64,000 bases of DNA, from the NCBI GenBank assembly GCA_963714455.1, contig CAVQON010000002.1, positions 56,506 through 120,505 on the forward strand, written 5' to 3'. This DNA is from CAVQGZ01 sp963714455 (GTDB lineage Bacteria > Actinomycetota > Actinomycetes > Jiangellales > Jiangellaceae). Every line of letters begins with the position of its first letter. The stretch's first letter is position 1. The notes under the pieces were generated by a model. That model did not search any database and was not told the origin of the DNA. It saw only the letters and a list, made by a program, of their open reading frames with translations. Positions 8,242 to 16,100 of this stretch are shown piece after piece. The position numbers and the translations under genes are program-made.

Positions 8242-9816
8242 TCAGCTCCAGCCGGGCAGCCATATCCGCAGGCGCCAGTCGTCGAGCGGGATGGGCTCGC
8301 CGGTCCAGACCGGCCAGAAGAACCACGCCTGCACGACCACGACGACGAGCAGAAGCACGCCGAGGCCGACCATCCACCGCCGCCCGCGCTGCGCGACGGC
8401 CGGGCCGGAGGCGTTCAGCCCGTCCGGCAGCACCCGCAGCGCCAGCACGAGGGCAAGAACCACGAACGGCAGGGTGACGACGGCGTAGCTGGAGAAGATC
8501 GGACGGTCGGCGTAGGCGAACCAGGGCAGCCACGTCGCGGCAGCTCCGGTCACCACCAGCCAGCCCCGCCAGTCGTCGCGCGCGAAGGCACGCCAGCAGG
8601 CGAGCAGCAGCGCGACGACCCCGACCCACCAGATCGCCGGCGTCCCGAGCGCGAGGATGTCGCCGACGCACTCCTCGACGGTGCAGCCGTCCTCGCCCAT
8701 GCCCGGCTTGTCGCGGTAGAACAGCACGGGGCGCAGCAGGATCAGCCATCCCCCCGGCGACGACTGCCAGTTGTGCTCGGAGTCGAGATCGCTCAGCAGG
8801 CCGTAGGCCGTCGCGTGGTAGTGCCACAGCGAGCGCAGCGCGTCGGGCACGAGGTCGGCCATCGGCCCGGACGCCGGGTTGGCCGCGGCCCACTGCCGCT
8901 CGTAGCCGTCGGTGCCGCGCAGCCAGCCGGTCCAGGTGAGCAGGTAGGCGGCCAGTGCAGCGCCGACCACCGTGACGAAGGCGACGGGCGCGTCGACGAG
9001 CAGCGTGCGGCGGATCGGGTGGCGACCGCCGGCCTGTGCCAGCGCCCCGGCCTGCCAGATCACGGTGAGCAGGCCGAACGCGGCCAGCACCGGCAGGCCG
9101 CTCCACTTCGTTGCCGTGGCCAGGCCGAGCGCCACGCCCATCAGCAGCCGCCAGGGCCTCCACAGGGGGAGGGGAGGCTCGCCGGTCCCAGGCGTGGGGG
9201 CGACCTCGGCGACGGCCGTCTCACGCCGTGACAGCGTGCCGGCCATCCTGGTGCGCGCCCAGTCGCGGTCGCGCACCAGCAACGCCGCGGCCAGCACCAC
9301 CCAGAACATGAGAAGGCCGTCCAGCACGGCGATGCGGCTCGTCACGATCGCGAGCCCGTCGAGGGCGACCAGCAGCCCGGCCAGCCCGCCGAGCGCGGTC
9401 GAGCGGGTGACACGGCGGGCGAGGTACACCATCACGACGGCGGCGAGCGTGCCCAGCACGGCGACCCCGAGCCGCCATCCGAACGGCGTCAGCCCGGCGA
9501 CCCACTCACCGGCGGCGATCACCCACTTGCCCATCGGCGGGTGCGAGGCGAACGACGCCTCGTCGGTCAGCGCGGAGAGGTCGCCGTCGAGTATCTGGTC
9601 GTCGGCGCCGTCCAGCCAGTCCCGCTCGGCGCCGGTGCGCAGAAGTGCCCACGCGTCCTTGACGTAGTAGGTCTCGTCGAAGACGACCTCGGCGGGCCGG
9701 CCGAGGCCCGCGAACCTCAGTCCCGCGGCGACGACCCCGACGCCGGCGGCAACGGCGGCTGCCCGCCAGCGGTCGGTCGGCGCGGGCAGGCCGACCAGAC
9801 CAGGACTGACGGGCAC
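8242..9816 (-). CDS. Dolichyl-phosphate-mannose--protein mannosyltransferase (PMT, GT39) family
   Basis: 524 residues, GTG start at 9816. Polytopic membrane enzyme that transfers mannose from polyprenyl-phosphomannose to Ser/Thr of secreted proteins during Sec export (actinobacterial Pmt). The first extracellular loop carries the conserved acidic motif VVFDETYYVKDAW (about 44-56) and HPPMGKW follows near 92. About ten further hydrophobic helices run to the C-terminus. It diverges from rsmI with only 23 bp between starts. TACGAT on the minus strand ends 6 nt before the GTG, so the transcript is probably leaderless. It ends 45 nt from tRNA-Ala. Confidence 0.92.
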   Translation of the reverse strand: MPVSPGLVGLPAPTDRWRAAAVAAGVGVVAAGLRFAGLGRPAEVVFDETYYVKDAWALLRTGAERDWLDGADDQILDGDLSALTDEASFASHPPMGKWVIAAGEWVAGLTPFGWRLGVAVLGTLAAVVMVYLARRVTRSTALGGLAGLLVALDGLAIVTSRIAVLDGLLMFWVVLAAALLVRDRDWARTRMAGTLSRRETAVAEVAPTPGTGEPPLPLWRPWRLLMGVALGLATATKWSGLPVLAAFGLLTVIWQAGALAQAGGRHPIRRTLLVDAPVAFVTVVGAALAAYLLTWTGWLRGTDGYERQWAAANPASGPMADLVPDALRSLWHYHATAYGLLSDLDSEHNWQSSPGGWLILLRPVLFYRDKPGMGEDGCTVEECVGDILALGTPAIWWVGVVALLLACWRAFARDDWRGWLVVTGAAATWLPWFAYADRPIFSSYAVVTLPFVVLALVLALRVLPDGLNASGPAVAQRGRRWMVGLGVLLLVVVVVQAWFFWPVWTGEPIPLDDWRLRIWLPGWS

Positions 9817-9822
9817 CGAGGC

Positions 9823-9832
9823 ATCGTAAGGT
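9823..9832. promoter_or_regulatory. Overlapping divergent -10 hexamers of the PMT gene and rsmI
   Basis: The decamer ATCGTAAGGT holds TAAGGT on the plus strand (9827-9832, 7 nt before rsmI GTG 9840) and TACGAT on the minus strand (9823-9828, 6 nt before the PMT GTG 9816). The two hexamers share the central TA, so both promoters cannot melt at once. Confidence 0.6.
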
Positions 9833-9839
9833 CGTCGAC

Positions 9840-10703
9840 GTGCCTGAGCCTCGCGGCGTGCTGGTCCTCGCCGCCACCCCGATCGGCAACATGGGCGACG
9901 CCTCGCCGCGGCTCGCGTCCGAGCTCGCGCAGGCCGACGTGGTCGCCGCGGAAGACACTCGTCGGCTGCGCCGGCTCTGCAGCGACCTCGACGTCACGAC
10001 GACGGGACGGGTGATGTCGCTGTTCGACGGCAACGAGCGGGCCCGGGTGGACGAGGTGGTGGCCGCGGTCACCGACGGTGCTCGGGTGCTGCTGGTCACC
10101 GACGCCGGCATGCCGCTGGTCAGTGACCCCGGCTACCGCGTGGTGGCGGCCTGCGCGCAGGCGGGTCTCGAGGTGACGGTGGTTCCTGGTCCCAGCGCGG
10201 CGCTGGCCGCGCTGGTGGTGTCCGGGCTGCCGGCTGACCGGTTCTGCGTCGAGGGCTTTCTGCCGCGCAAGCCGGGGGAGCGTGACCGTCGCCTCGCCGA
10301 CCTCGTGGCCGACCAGCGCACGCTCGTCCTGTTCGAGTCGCCTCGGCGCACCGCCGCCACCCTGCGTGCGCTGGCGGCAGTCTTCGGAGCGGATCGACAG
10401 GCTGCCGTGTGCCGCGAGCTCACCAAGACCCATGAGCAGGTGCGCCGCGGGACGCTCGGCACGCTCGCCGCCGAGACCGACGAGCGCGTGCTCGGCGAGG
10501 TGACGATCGTCGTGGCCGGCCGGGCCCCGTCGGTGACGGATGAGAACCCGGTCGCGCTGGTGGCTGCGCGCGAGCAGGCGGGGCTGTCGCGCAAGGAGGC
10601 CATCGCCGACGTTGCCAGCGAGCTCGGCCTGCCCAAGCGCGAGGTGTACGCGGCCGTCGTCGATGCCCGCTCGACCCCTTCGACCGATTCGCCGGGCCAG
10701 TGA
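9840..10703 (+). CDS. rsmI: 16S rRNA (cytidine1402-2'-O)-methyltransferase
   Basis: 287 residues, GTG start. Uses SAM to methylate the ribose of C1402 in the ribosomal P site. The tetrapyrrole-methylase fold is shown by LVLAATPIGNMGDASPR near the start, VVAAEDTRRLRRL (about 39-51), TDAGMPLVSDPGY (about 87-99) and the VVPGPSAALAALVVSGLP loop (about 117-134). A C-terminal RsmI helical domain contains SRKEAIADVASELGLPKREVY. metG follows 87 nt downstream with its own promoter. Confidence 0.95.
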   Translation: MPEPRGVLVLAATPIGNMGDASPRLASELAQADVVAAEDTRRLRRLCSDLDVTTTGRVMSLFDGNERARVDEVVAAVTDGARVLLVTDAGMPLVSDPGYRVVAACAQAGLEVTVVPGPSAALAALVVSGLPADRFCVEGFLPRKPGERDRRLADLVADQRTLVLFESPRRTAATLRALAAVFGADRQAAVCRELTKTHEQVRRGTLGTLAAETDERVLGEVTIVVAGRAPSVTDENPVALVAAREQAGLSRKEAIADVASELGLPKREVYAAVVDARSTPSTDSPGQ

Positions 10704-10777
10704 CGCCTGTCAGCGTCACGCCGGTGGGAGCGGCGTCCTGGCGGTCGGGTGGTCGGGTCCGGACGTGCCAGGCACCG

Positions 10778-10783
10778 TAGGCT
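10778..10783 (+). promoter_or_regulatory. -10 hexamer TAGGCT, leaderless promoter of metG
   Basis: TAGGCT ends 7 nt before the metG ATG at 10791 and there is no Shine-Dalgarno sequence in between. The same hexamer at the same distance precedes ksgA and the PIG-L gene. Confidence 0.55.
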
Positions 10784-10790
10784 GATCAGC

Positions 10791-12587
10791 ATGTCTCGCC
10801 ACGTCCTGACCGCGGTGGCGTGGCCCTACGCCAACGGACCGCGGCACATCGGCCACGTCTCCGGCTTCGGCGTCCCCTCCGACGTGTTCAGCCGGTACAT
10901 GCGCATGGCCGGAAACGACGTGCTGATGGTCAGCGGCACCGACGAGCACGGAACCCCGATTCTCGTGCAGGCGGAGAACGAGGGGGTCGCCCCGCAGGTG
11001 CTCGCCGACCGGTACAACCGGGTGATCGTCGAAGACCTCCAGGCACTCGGGCTGGCCTACGACCTGTTCACCCGCACCACGACCCGCAACCACTACGCCG
11101 TCGCGCAAGAGATGTTCAAGACGTTGCACCGCAACGGCTACATGGTGCCGCGCACGACGCAGGGCGCGATCAGCCCGTCGACGGGACGCACCCTGCCCGA
11201 CCGATACATCGAGGGCACCTGCCCGATCTGTGGCTACGACGGCGCCCGTGGCGACCAGTGCGACAGCTGCGGCAACCAGCTCGACGCCGCCGAGCTGCTC
11301 AACCCGCACAGCCGCATCAACGGCGAGACGCCCGAGTTCGTCGAGACCGAGCACTTCTTCCTGGACCTGCCTGCGCTCTCCGACGCGCTGGGCTCGTGGC
11401 TACAGGGCCGCACCGACTGGCGGCCGAACGTCTTGAAGTTCAGCATGAACCTGCTCGACGACATCCGCCCGCGGGCCATGACCCGTGACATCGACTGGGG
11501 CGTCCCCGTGCCGCTGGACGGCTGGGAGGACAACCCGAACAAGCGGCTCTACGTCTGGTTCGACGCGGTGATCGGCTACCTGTCGGCCTCGATCGAGTGG
11601 GCGCGGCGCACCGGTGACCCCGACGCGTGGCGGCCCTTCTGGACCGACCCGGACGCCATGAGCTACTACTTCATGGGCAAGGACAACATCACCTTCCACA
11701 GCCAGATCTGGCCGGCCGAGCTGCTCGGCTACTCCGGGTTGGGCTCGCGCGGCGGTCAGCCCGGGCCGTACGGGTCGCTCCAGCTGCCGACCGAAGTCGT
11801 CTCCAGCGAGTTCCTCACCATGGAGGGCAAGAAGTTCTCGTCCTCACGCGGCGTCGTGATCTACGTGCGCGACTTCCTCTCCCGCTACCAGCCCGACGCG
11901 CTGCGCTACTTCATCGCCGTCGCGGGCCCGGAGAACCAAGACACCGACTTCACCTGGGCCGAGTTCGTCCGGCGCACCAACGACGAGCTCGTCGCCGGCT
12001 GGGGCAACCTGGTGAACCGCACGCTGTCGTTGGTGTCGAAGAACGTCGGGACGATCCCTCCGGTGGGCACGCTCACCGACGCCGACCGCGACCTTCTGGC
12101 GACCACCTCGGGCGCCTTCGGTGACGTCGGCGACCTGCTCGGGCGCAGCCGGCAGAAGGCCGCGATCAGTGAGGCGATGCGGGTCGTCAGCGAGGTCAAC
12201 ACCTACCTGTCCCAGCAGGCCCCGTGGAAGCTGAAGAACGACGACCCGGAGCGCATGCGCACCGTGCTGCACGTCGCGCTGCAGGCCGTGGACGACTGCA
12301 ACCGGGTGCTCTCACCCTTCATGCCGCACTCCGCCCAGCAGGTGCACGAGGCGCTCGGGCGCACCGGCACGCTGGCAGCCCAGCCCGAGATTCGCGAGGT
12401 GGACGACCTCGACGGCCCAGGCTCCTACCCGGTGCTGATGGGTGACTACCAGCCGGCAACGGCCTGGTCGTCGGCGCCGATCGTCGCCGGGACAACCATC
12501 GAGCCACCGACACCGGTGTTCACCAAGCTCGACACCAGCGTTGTCGCCGACGAGCTGGCCCGACTGGAGGAGGCGGCCGGCGCGTGA
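10791..12587 (+). CDS. metG: Methionyl-tRNA synthetase
   Basis: 598 residues. The ATG at 10791 is preferred over an in-frame GTG at 10749 because the family N-terminus MSRHVLTAVAWPYANG begins here and a -10 lies 7 nt upstream. Class I motifs are HIGH (residues 19-22) and KKFSSS (about 347-352, the KMSKS equivalent). The connective peptide keeps one zinc knuckle, CPICGYDGARGDQCDSC (about 144-160). The C-terminal anticodon domain is present, but the dimerising tRNA-binding extension is not. The stop overlaps the tatD GTG start. Confidence 0.96.
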   Translation: MSRHVLTAVAWPYANGPRHIGHVSGFGVPSDVFSRYMRMAGNDVLMVSGTDEHGTPILVQAENEGVAPQVLADRYNRVIVEDLQALGLAYDLFTRTTTRNHYAVAQEMFKTLHRNGYMVPRTTQGAISPSTGRTLPDRYIEGTCPICGYDGARGDQCDSCGNQLDAAELLNPHSRINGETPEFVETEHFFLDLPALSDALGSWLQGRTDWRPNVLKFSMNLLDDIRPRAMTRDIDWGVPVPLDGWEDNPNKRLYVWFDAVIGYLSASIEWARRTGDPDAWRPFWTDPDAMSYYFMGKDNITFHSQIWPAELLGYSGLGSRGGQPGPYGSLQLPTEVVSSEFLTMEGKKFSSSRGVVIYVRDFLSRYQPDALRYFIAVAGPENQDTDFTWAEFVRRTNDELVAGWGNLVNRTLSLVSKNVGTIPPVGTLTDADRDLLATTSGAFGDVGDLLGRSRQKAAISEAMRVVSEVNTYLSQQAPWKLKNDDPERMRTVLHVALQAVDDCNRVLSPFMPHSAQQVHEALGRTGTLAAQPEIREVDDLDGPGSYPVLMGDYQPATAWSSAPIVAGTTIEPPTPVFTKLDTSVVADELARLEEAAGA

Positions 12588-13435
12588 CCCTGGCCGTCGC
12601 CCTGCCCGACCCGCTGCCCTCGCCCGTCATCGACAGCCACTGCCACCTCGACATCGCCCGCGCCCCGGACGAGCCGGCGCTGCCCCTCGGTGAGGCCCTG
12701 GCGCTCGCCCGCACCGTCAACGTCGTCGAGGTCGTGCAGGTGGGCTGCGACCAGAGCAGCGCCCGGCGGGCGGTCGACTGGGCGCGGGACTACCCGAGCG
12801 TCCACGCGGCCGTCTCGCTGCACCCCACCGAGGCATCGAAGATCGGCGGACGAAGCGGTGCGGCGCTGGACGACGCGCTCACGCAGGTCGCCGAGCTGGC
12901 CGCGGACCCGGCCGTGGTGGGCGTGGGCGAGACCGGGCTGGACCACTACTGGACGACGGACAGCGCCGGCCAGGCCTGGCAGGAGTACTCCTTTCGCGAG
13001 CACATCCGGATGGCGAGCGCGCTCGACAAGACGCTCGTGATCCACGACCGGGACGCCCACCACGACGTCCTGCGGGTGCTGGAGGACGAGGGCCCGCCGG
13101 GGCGCGTGGTGTTCCACTGCTTCTCCGGTGACGCGGCGATGGCGCGGTACTGCGTCGAGGCGGGCTGGTACCTGTCGTTCGCCGGCCCGCTCACCTTCGC
13201 CAACGCCGCTCCCCTGCGCGACGCGGCACGCGCCGCCGTCGAGGTCGCCGGGCTCGACCAGGTGCTGGTGGAGACCGATGCGCCCTACCTCACGCCGCAC
13301 CCGCACCGGGGCAAGGTCAACGCCTCGTACCTGGTTCCCTGGACGGTGCGCAGCCTGGCCGAGGTCGCCGGCGTCGACGTGGCCACGACGTGTCGGGCAA
13401 CGATGGCGGCCACGAGGCGCGCCTTCGCCATCTGA
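12584..13435 (+). CDS. tatD: TatD-family metal-dependent DNase
   Basis: 283 residues, GTG start overlapping the metG stop (GTGA). The two-metal TIM-barrel hydrolase ligands are visible in order: DSHCHLD (HxH), GETGLDHYW (Glu), HDRDAHHD (His), FHCFSG (His) and ETDAPYLTPHPHRG (Asp). TatD enzymes have 3'-5' exonuclease and D-aminoacyl-tRNA-linked quality-control roles. metG-tatD-rpf-ksgA-ispE is a conserved actinobacterial order, so the assignment is secure although the physiological substrate is not. Confidence 0.94.
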   Translation: MTLAVALPDPLPSPVIDSHCHLDIARAPDEPALPLGEALALARTVNVVEVVQVGCDQSSARRAVDWARDYPSVHAAVSLHPTEASKIGGRSGAALDDALTQVAELAADPAVVGVGETGLDHYWTTDSAGQAWQEYSFREHIRMASALDKTLVIHDRDAHHDVLRVLEDEGPPGRVVFHCFSGDAAMARYCVEAGWYLSFAGPLTFANAAPLRDAARAAVEVAGLDQVLVETDAPYLTPHPHRGKVNASYLVPWTVRSLAEVAGVDVATTCRATMAATRRAFAI

Positions 13436-13495
13436 GCAGCAGCAGCGTGTGGCATAAGCCACGGACCACGGATTTGGCGTGCACGACGCCGTCTT

Positions 13496-13523
13496 GTTAC
13501 CGTGCCGTTATCGAAACGTGATC
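13496..13523 (+). promoter_or_regulatory. MtrA-like direct-repeat box upstream of first rpf
   Basis: GTTACC (13496-13501), GTTATC (13507-13512) and GTGATC (13518-13523) repeat with an 11-bp period, one helical turn apart. MtrA of mycobacteria and corynebacteria binds 8-bp GTAAC-like repeats with 3-bp spacers and regulates rpf and wall-hydrolase genes. Assignment to MtrA is inference. Confidence 0.45.
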
Positions 13524-13585
13524 AACAGTCGGCCCACGCGGGTTCTCAACCCGCCGCCACCCCCTCGACCCAGGGAACTTCTCAT

Positions 13586-14764
13586 ATGCGTTCTGCCCCC
13601 ATGTCCGCTCCTTCCGGCCGCCGTTGGTGGCGTCGTGGTGGCATCGTCGCCGGTCTCGCCGTCGTCGGTGGCCTGGCCGTCGTCGGCGTCTCCGCTGCGT
13701 CGTCCACCGTCACCGTGACCGTGGACGGGGACGCCGAGCAGGTGCTCAGCTTCGGTGCGACGGTCGGCGACGTCCTGGACGCCGAGGGCATCGAGATCAT
13801 GGCGGACGACCTGGTCGTCCCGTCCCTCGACTCCCCGCTGCAGGACGGCACGCAGATCGAGGTCGCGTACGCGCGCGACGTCACCGTGACGGTCGACGGC
13901 GTCACCGACGACCTCACCACCACCGCGCTGTCGGTGGAGGAGCTGCTCGGCGAGCTCGGCCTGCGCGACGGCGCCGTGACCACCACGGTGTCACGCTCGG
14001 CGGGGATCGGTCGCGACGGCTTCGAGCTGGCGATCCGCACCCCCAAGCAGGTGGTGATCGTCGACGGCGACACCCGTCTGCCGCTTGTCGTCACGTCGAC
14101 CACCGTGGGTGAGGCACTGGACTCCGCGGGCTTCGAGCTCGGGCGACGTGACGAGGTCGTTCCCGCCGCCTCGTCCGCGCTGAACGACGGCACGACCATC
14201 ACCGTCGCGCGCTTCACCACGACCAAGCGCACCGAGACCAGCACCGTCGACTACCGAACGATCACCCGCGAGACCTCCGACCTCTACACCGACGAGGAGC
14301 GCGTGGAGCAGGACGGTCGCGTCGGCGAGCGCACCCGCGTCTACCGCGTCGCACTGCTGGGCGGGGAGAAGCAGGGCGAGAAGCTGCTGTCCGACACGGT
14401 GACCACGCCACCGGTCGACCGCGTCGTCCTCGTCGGCACCACGCCGCGTCCCACGCCCCAGCCGGCTCCGCAGCCGGTGACCGCGCCGTCTGCACCCGCG
14501 CCCAGCGTCTCCGGCGGTCCTTGGGACGCGCTCGCGCAGTGCGAGTCGGGTGGCAACTGGGCGATCAACACCGGCAACGGCTACTACGGCGGGCTGCAGT
14601 TCTCGTCCGGCACGTGGCTCGCATACGGCGGTGGGCAGTACGCCTCGACGGCCAACCAGGCCAGCCGTGAGCAGCAGATCGCGATCGCGAGCAAGGTGCG
14701 CGACGCCCGCGGCGGCTACGGCGACTGGCCGGCGTGCGCCTCGAAGCTGGGTCTGCCCCGCTGA
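13586..14764 (+). CDS. Resuscitation-promoting factor, DUF348-G5-Rpf (RpfB type)
   Basis: 392 residues. ATG at 13586 with AGGGAA about 9 nt upstream; an in-frame ATG at 13601 is an alternative. A basic N-terminus with WWRRGG precedes one hydrophobic segment (about 17-35). Three DUF348 repeats follow (each with a VTVTVDG core), then a G5 region with YRTITRETSDLYTDEERVEQDG, a Pro/Ala linker, and the C-terminal lysozyme-like Rpf domain. The domain starts GPWDALAQCESGGNW (catalytic Glu, first half of the Cys pair) and ends PACASKLGLPR. Rpf proteins cleave peptidoglycan glycan strands and promote growth resumption. The last 243 nt are almost identical to the next gene. Confidence 0.93.
   Translation: MRSAPMSAPSGRRWWRRGGIVAGLAVVGGLAVVGVSAASSTVTVTVDGDAEQVLSFGATVGDVLDAEGIEIMADDLVVPSLDSPLQDGTQIEVAYARDVTVTVDGVTDDLTTTALSVEELLGELGLRDGAVTTTVSRSAGIGRDGFELAIRTPKQVVIVDGDTRLPLVVTSTTVGEALDSAGFELGRRDEVVPAASSALNDGTTITVARFTTTKRTETSTVDYRTITRETSDLYTDEERVEQDGRVGERTRVYRVALLGGEKQGEKLLSDTVTTPPVDRVVLVGTTPRPTPQPAPQPVTAPSAPAPSVSGGPWDALAQCESGGNWAINTGNGYYGGLQFSSGTWLAYGGGQYASTANQASREQQIAIASKVRDARGGYGDWPACASKLGLPR
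14522..14764 (+). repeat. Near-identical 243-nt Rpf-domain repeat, copy 1
   Basis: Pairs with 15821-16063. By eye only two differences, both synonymous (TCG/TCC and GGT/GGA), while the upstream halves of the two genes are clearly diverged. Confidence 0.92.
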
Positions 14765-14822
14765 CCTGCGGCAACGCAGCCGAGTCGGCTCTGGAGGTTT
14801 CGGCTCCGGCCTTGGCGGGCAC

Positions 14823-14843
14823 GTTCATCACGAATCGATAACG
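14823..14843 (-). promoter_or_regulatory. Inverted copy of the rpf upstream motif
   Basis: On the minus strand this contains GTTATC, 5 nt, GTGATG. It matches the 13507-13523 motif in opposite orientation: about 17 of 21 positions agree when one is reverse-complemented. It lies 72 nt before the second rpf start. Confidence 0.45.
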
Positions 14844-14914
14844 CAGCGCATCGCGTGAGCCTCGACGCTTCGCGCCGCTGCAGCCCCGAGACCCCCACAC
14901 CCCAGGAGATGCTC

Positions 14915-16063
14915 ATGTCGAGCACCACCACCGCCCCCCACCGTCGCCTGCCGAGCACGCGTCGCGGCCGGCTCGCGCTCGGCGCCGCAGCGCTCGCCGC
15001 CGGCGCCGTGGCCGTCGGCGGCTTCTTCGCCCTGACCAACACGGTCACGCTCACGGTCGACGGTGAGACCAGCACGGTCTACACCACCGCCGACGACGTC
15101 ACGGCCCTGCTCGAGCGCAAGAACCTCGAGACCGGACCCCGCGACCTGGTCGTGCCCGGACCCGACTCCACCCTCACCGACGGCAGCCAGGTCGAGGTCG
15201 CGTTCGCGCGCCCGGTCGACCTGAGCGTCGACGGCGAGACCGACCGCATCTGGACGACCGCCCTGTCCGTCGACGAGCTGCTCGGTGAGATGGGCGTGCG
15301 CTCCGGCGCGCAGACGTCGGTGTCGCGTTCGGCCGGCATCAGCCGTGACGGCCTGACCCTCGTGGTCAGCACCCCCAAGGACGTCACCATCACCGTTGTC
15401 GGCTCCGACACCACCACCCAGACCGTGACCACCACGGCACTCACCGCCGGTGACGCCGTCCGTGAGGCCGGGATCCGCCCCGGCGCGGGCGGACGCATCG
15501 TCGGCGGCGCGGACGCCTCGATCGCCGACGGCGACACGGTTCGTGTTCGCCAGGCCTGGAGCGAGACGCGCACCGAGACCGTCGAGGTCGCTGCCAAGAC
15601 GGTCGTGCGCGACGACTCCTCGATGTACGAGGGTGAGTCCGTCGTCGAGCAGGCCGGCAGCCCCGGCTCGGCCACCCAGACCGTCGAGGTGAGCTACCTC
15701 GGGTCGGTGCGCACGGATCGCGAGGTCGTCAGCAGGAACGTGACCGCTGCGCCGGTCGACCGCGTCGTGCGTGAGGGCACGAAGCCGCGTCCGGTTGCCC
15801 CGCCCGTCTCGGCGGGCCCCTGGGACGCGCTCGCGCAGTGCGAGTCGGGTGGCAACTGGGCGATCAACACCGGCAACGGCTACTACGGCGGGCTGCAGTT
15901 CTCCTCCGGCACGTGGCTCGCATACGGCGGTGGGCAGTACGCCTCGACGGCCAACCAGGCCAGCCGTGAGCAGCAGATCGCGATCGCGAGCAAGGTGCGC
16001 GACGCCCGCGGCGGCTACGGCGACTGGCCGGCGTGCGCCTCGAAGCTGGGACTGCCCCGCTGA
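14915..16063 (+). CDS. Resuscitation-promoting factor, second tandem copy
   Basis: 382 residues. The ATG at 14915 is chosen over 14909 and an upstream in-frame GTG (14855) because AGGAG at 14904-14908 gives 6-nt spacing. Same architecture as the previous gene: TM anchor (about 24-43), DUF348 repeats, G5 region with VDRVVREGTKPRP, short Pro linker, C-terminal Rpf lysozyme-like domain with the catalytic ALAQCESGGNW. The Pro-rich linker is shorter than in copy 1. The identical catalytic domains with diverged stalks point to gene conversion. ksgA starts 37 nt downstream with its own leaderless promoter. Confidence 0.93.
   Translation: MSSTTTAPHRRLPSTRRGRLALGAAALAAGAVAVGGFFALTNTVTLTVDGETSTVYTTADDVTALLERKNLETGPRDLVVPGPDSTLTDGSQVEVAFARPVDLSVDGETDRIWTTALSVDELLGEMGVRSGAQTSVSRSAGISRDGLTLVVSTPKDVTITVVGSDTTTQTVTTTALTAGDAVREAGIRPGAGGRIVGGADASIADGDTVRVRQAWSETRTETVEVAAKTVVRDDSSMYEGESVVEQAGSPGSATQTVEVSYLGSVRTDREVVSRNVTAAPVDRVVREGTKPRPVAPPVSAGPWDALAQCESGGNWAINTGNGYYGGLQFSSGTWLAYGGGQYASTANQASREQQIAIASKVRDARGGYGDWPACASKLGLPR
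15821..16063 (+). repeat. Near-identical 243-nt Rpf-domain repeat, copy 2
   Basis: See 14522-14764. Spacing between copies is about 1.3 kb; recombination between them would delete one rpf gene and leave an intact hybrid. Confidence 0.92.
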
Positions 16064-16087
16064 CGATGCAGCGCTGCGGAGCCGCTC

Positions 16088-16093
16088 TAGGCT
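16088..16093 (+). promoter_or_regulatory. -10 hexamer TAGGCT, leaderless promoter of ksgA
   Basis: TAGGCT ends 7 nt before the ksgA ATG at 16101; no Shine-Dalgarno sequence is present. Confidence 0.55.
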
Positions 16094-16100
16094 CCCCGCC

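Noticed and set aside
13437..13585. c-di-AMP (ydaO-type) riboswitch before the first rpf
   Set aside because: Known upstream of some actinobacterial rpf genes, but this leader is about 150 nt at most and I could not find the expected paired core; the direct-repeat motif is better supported.
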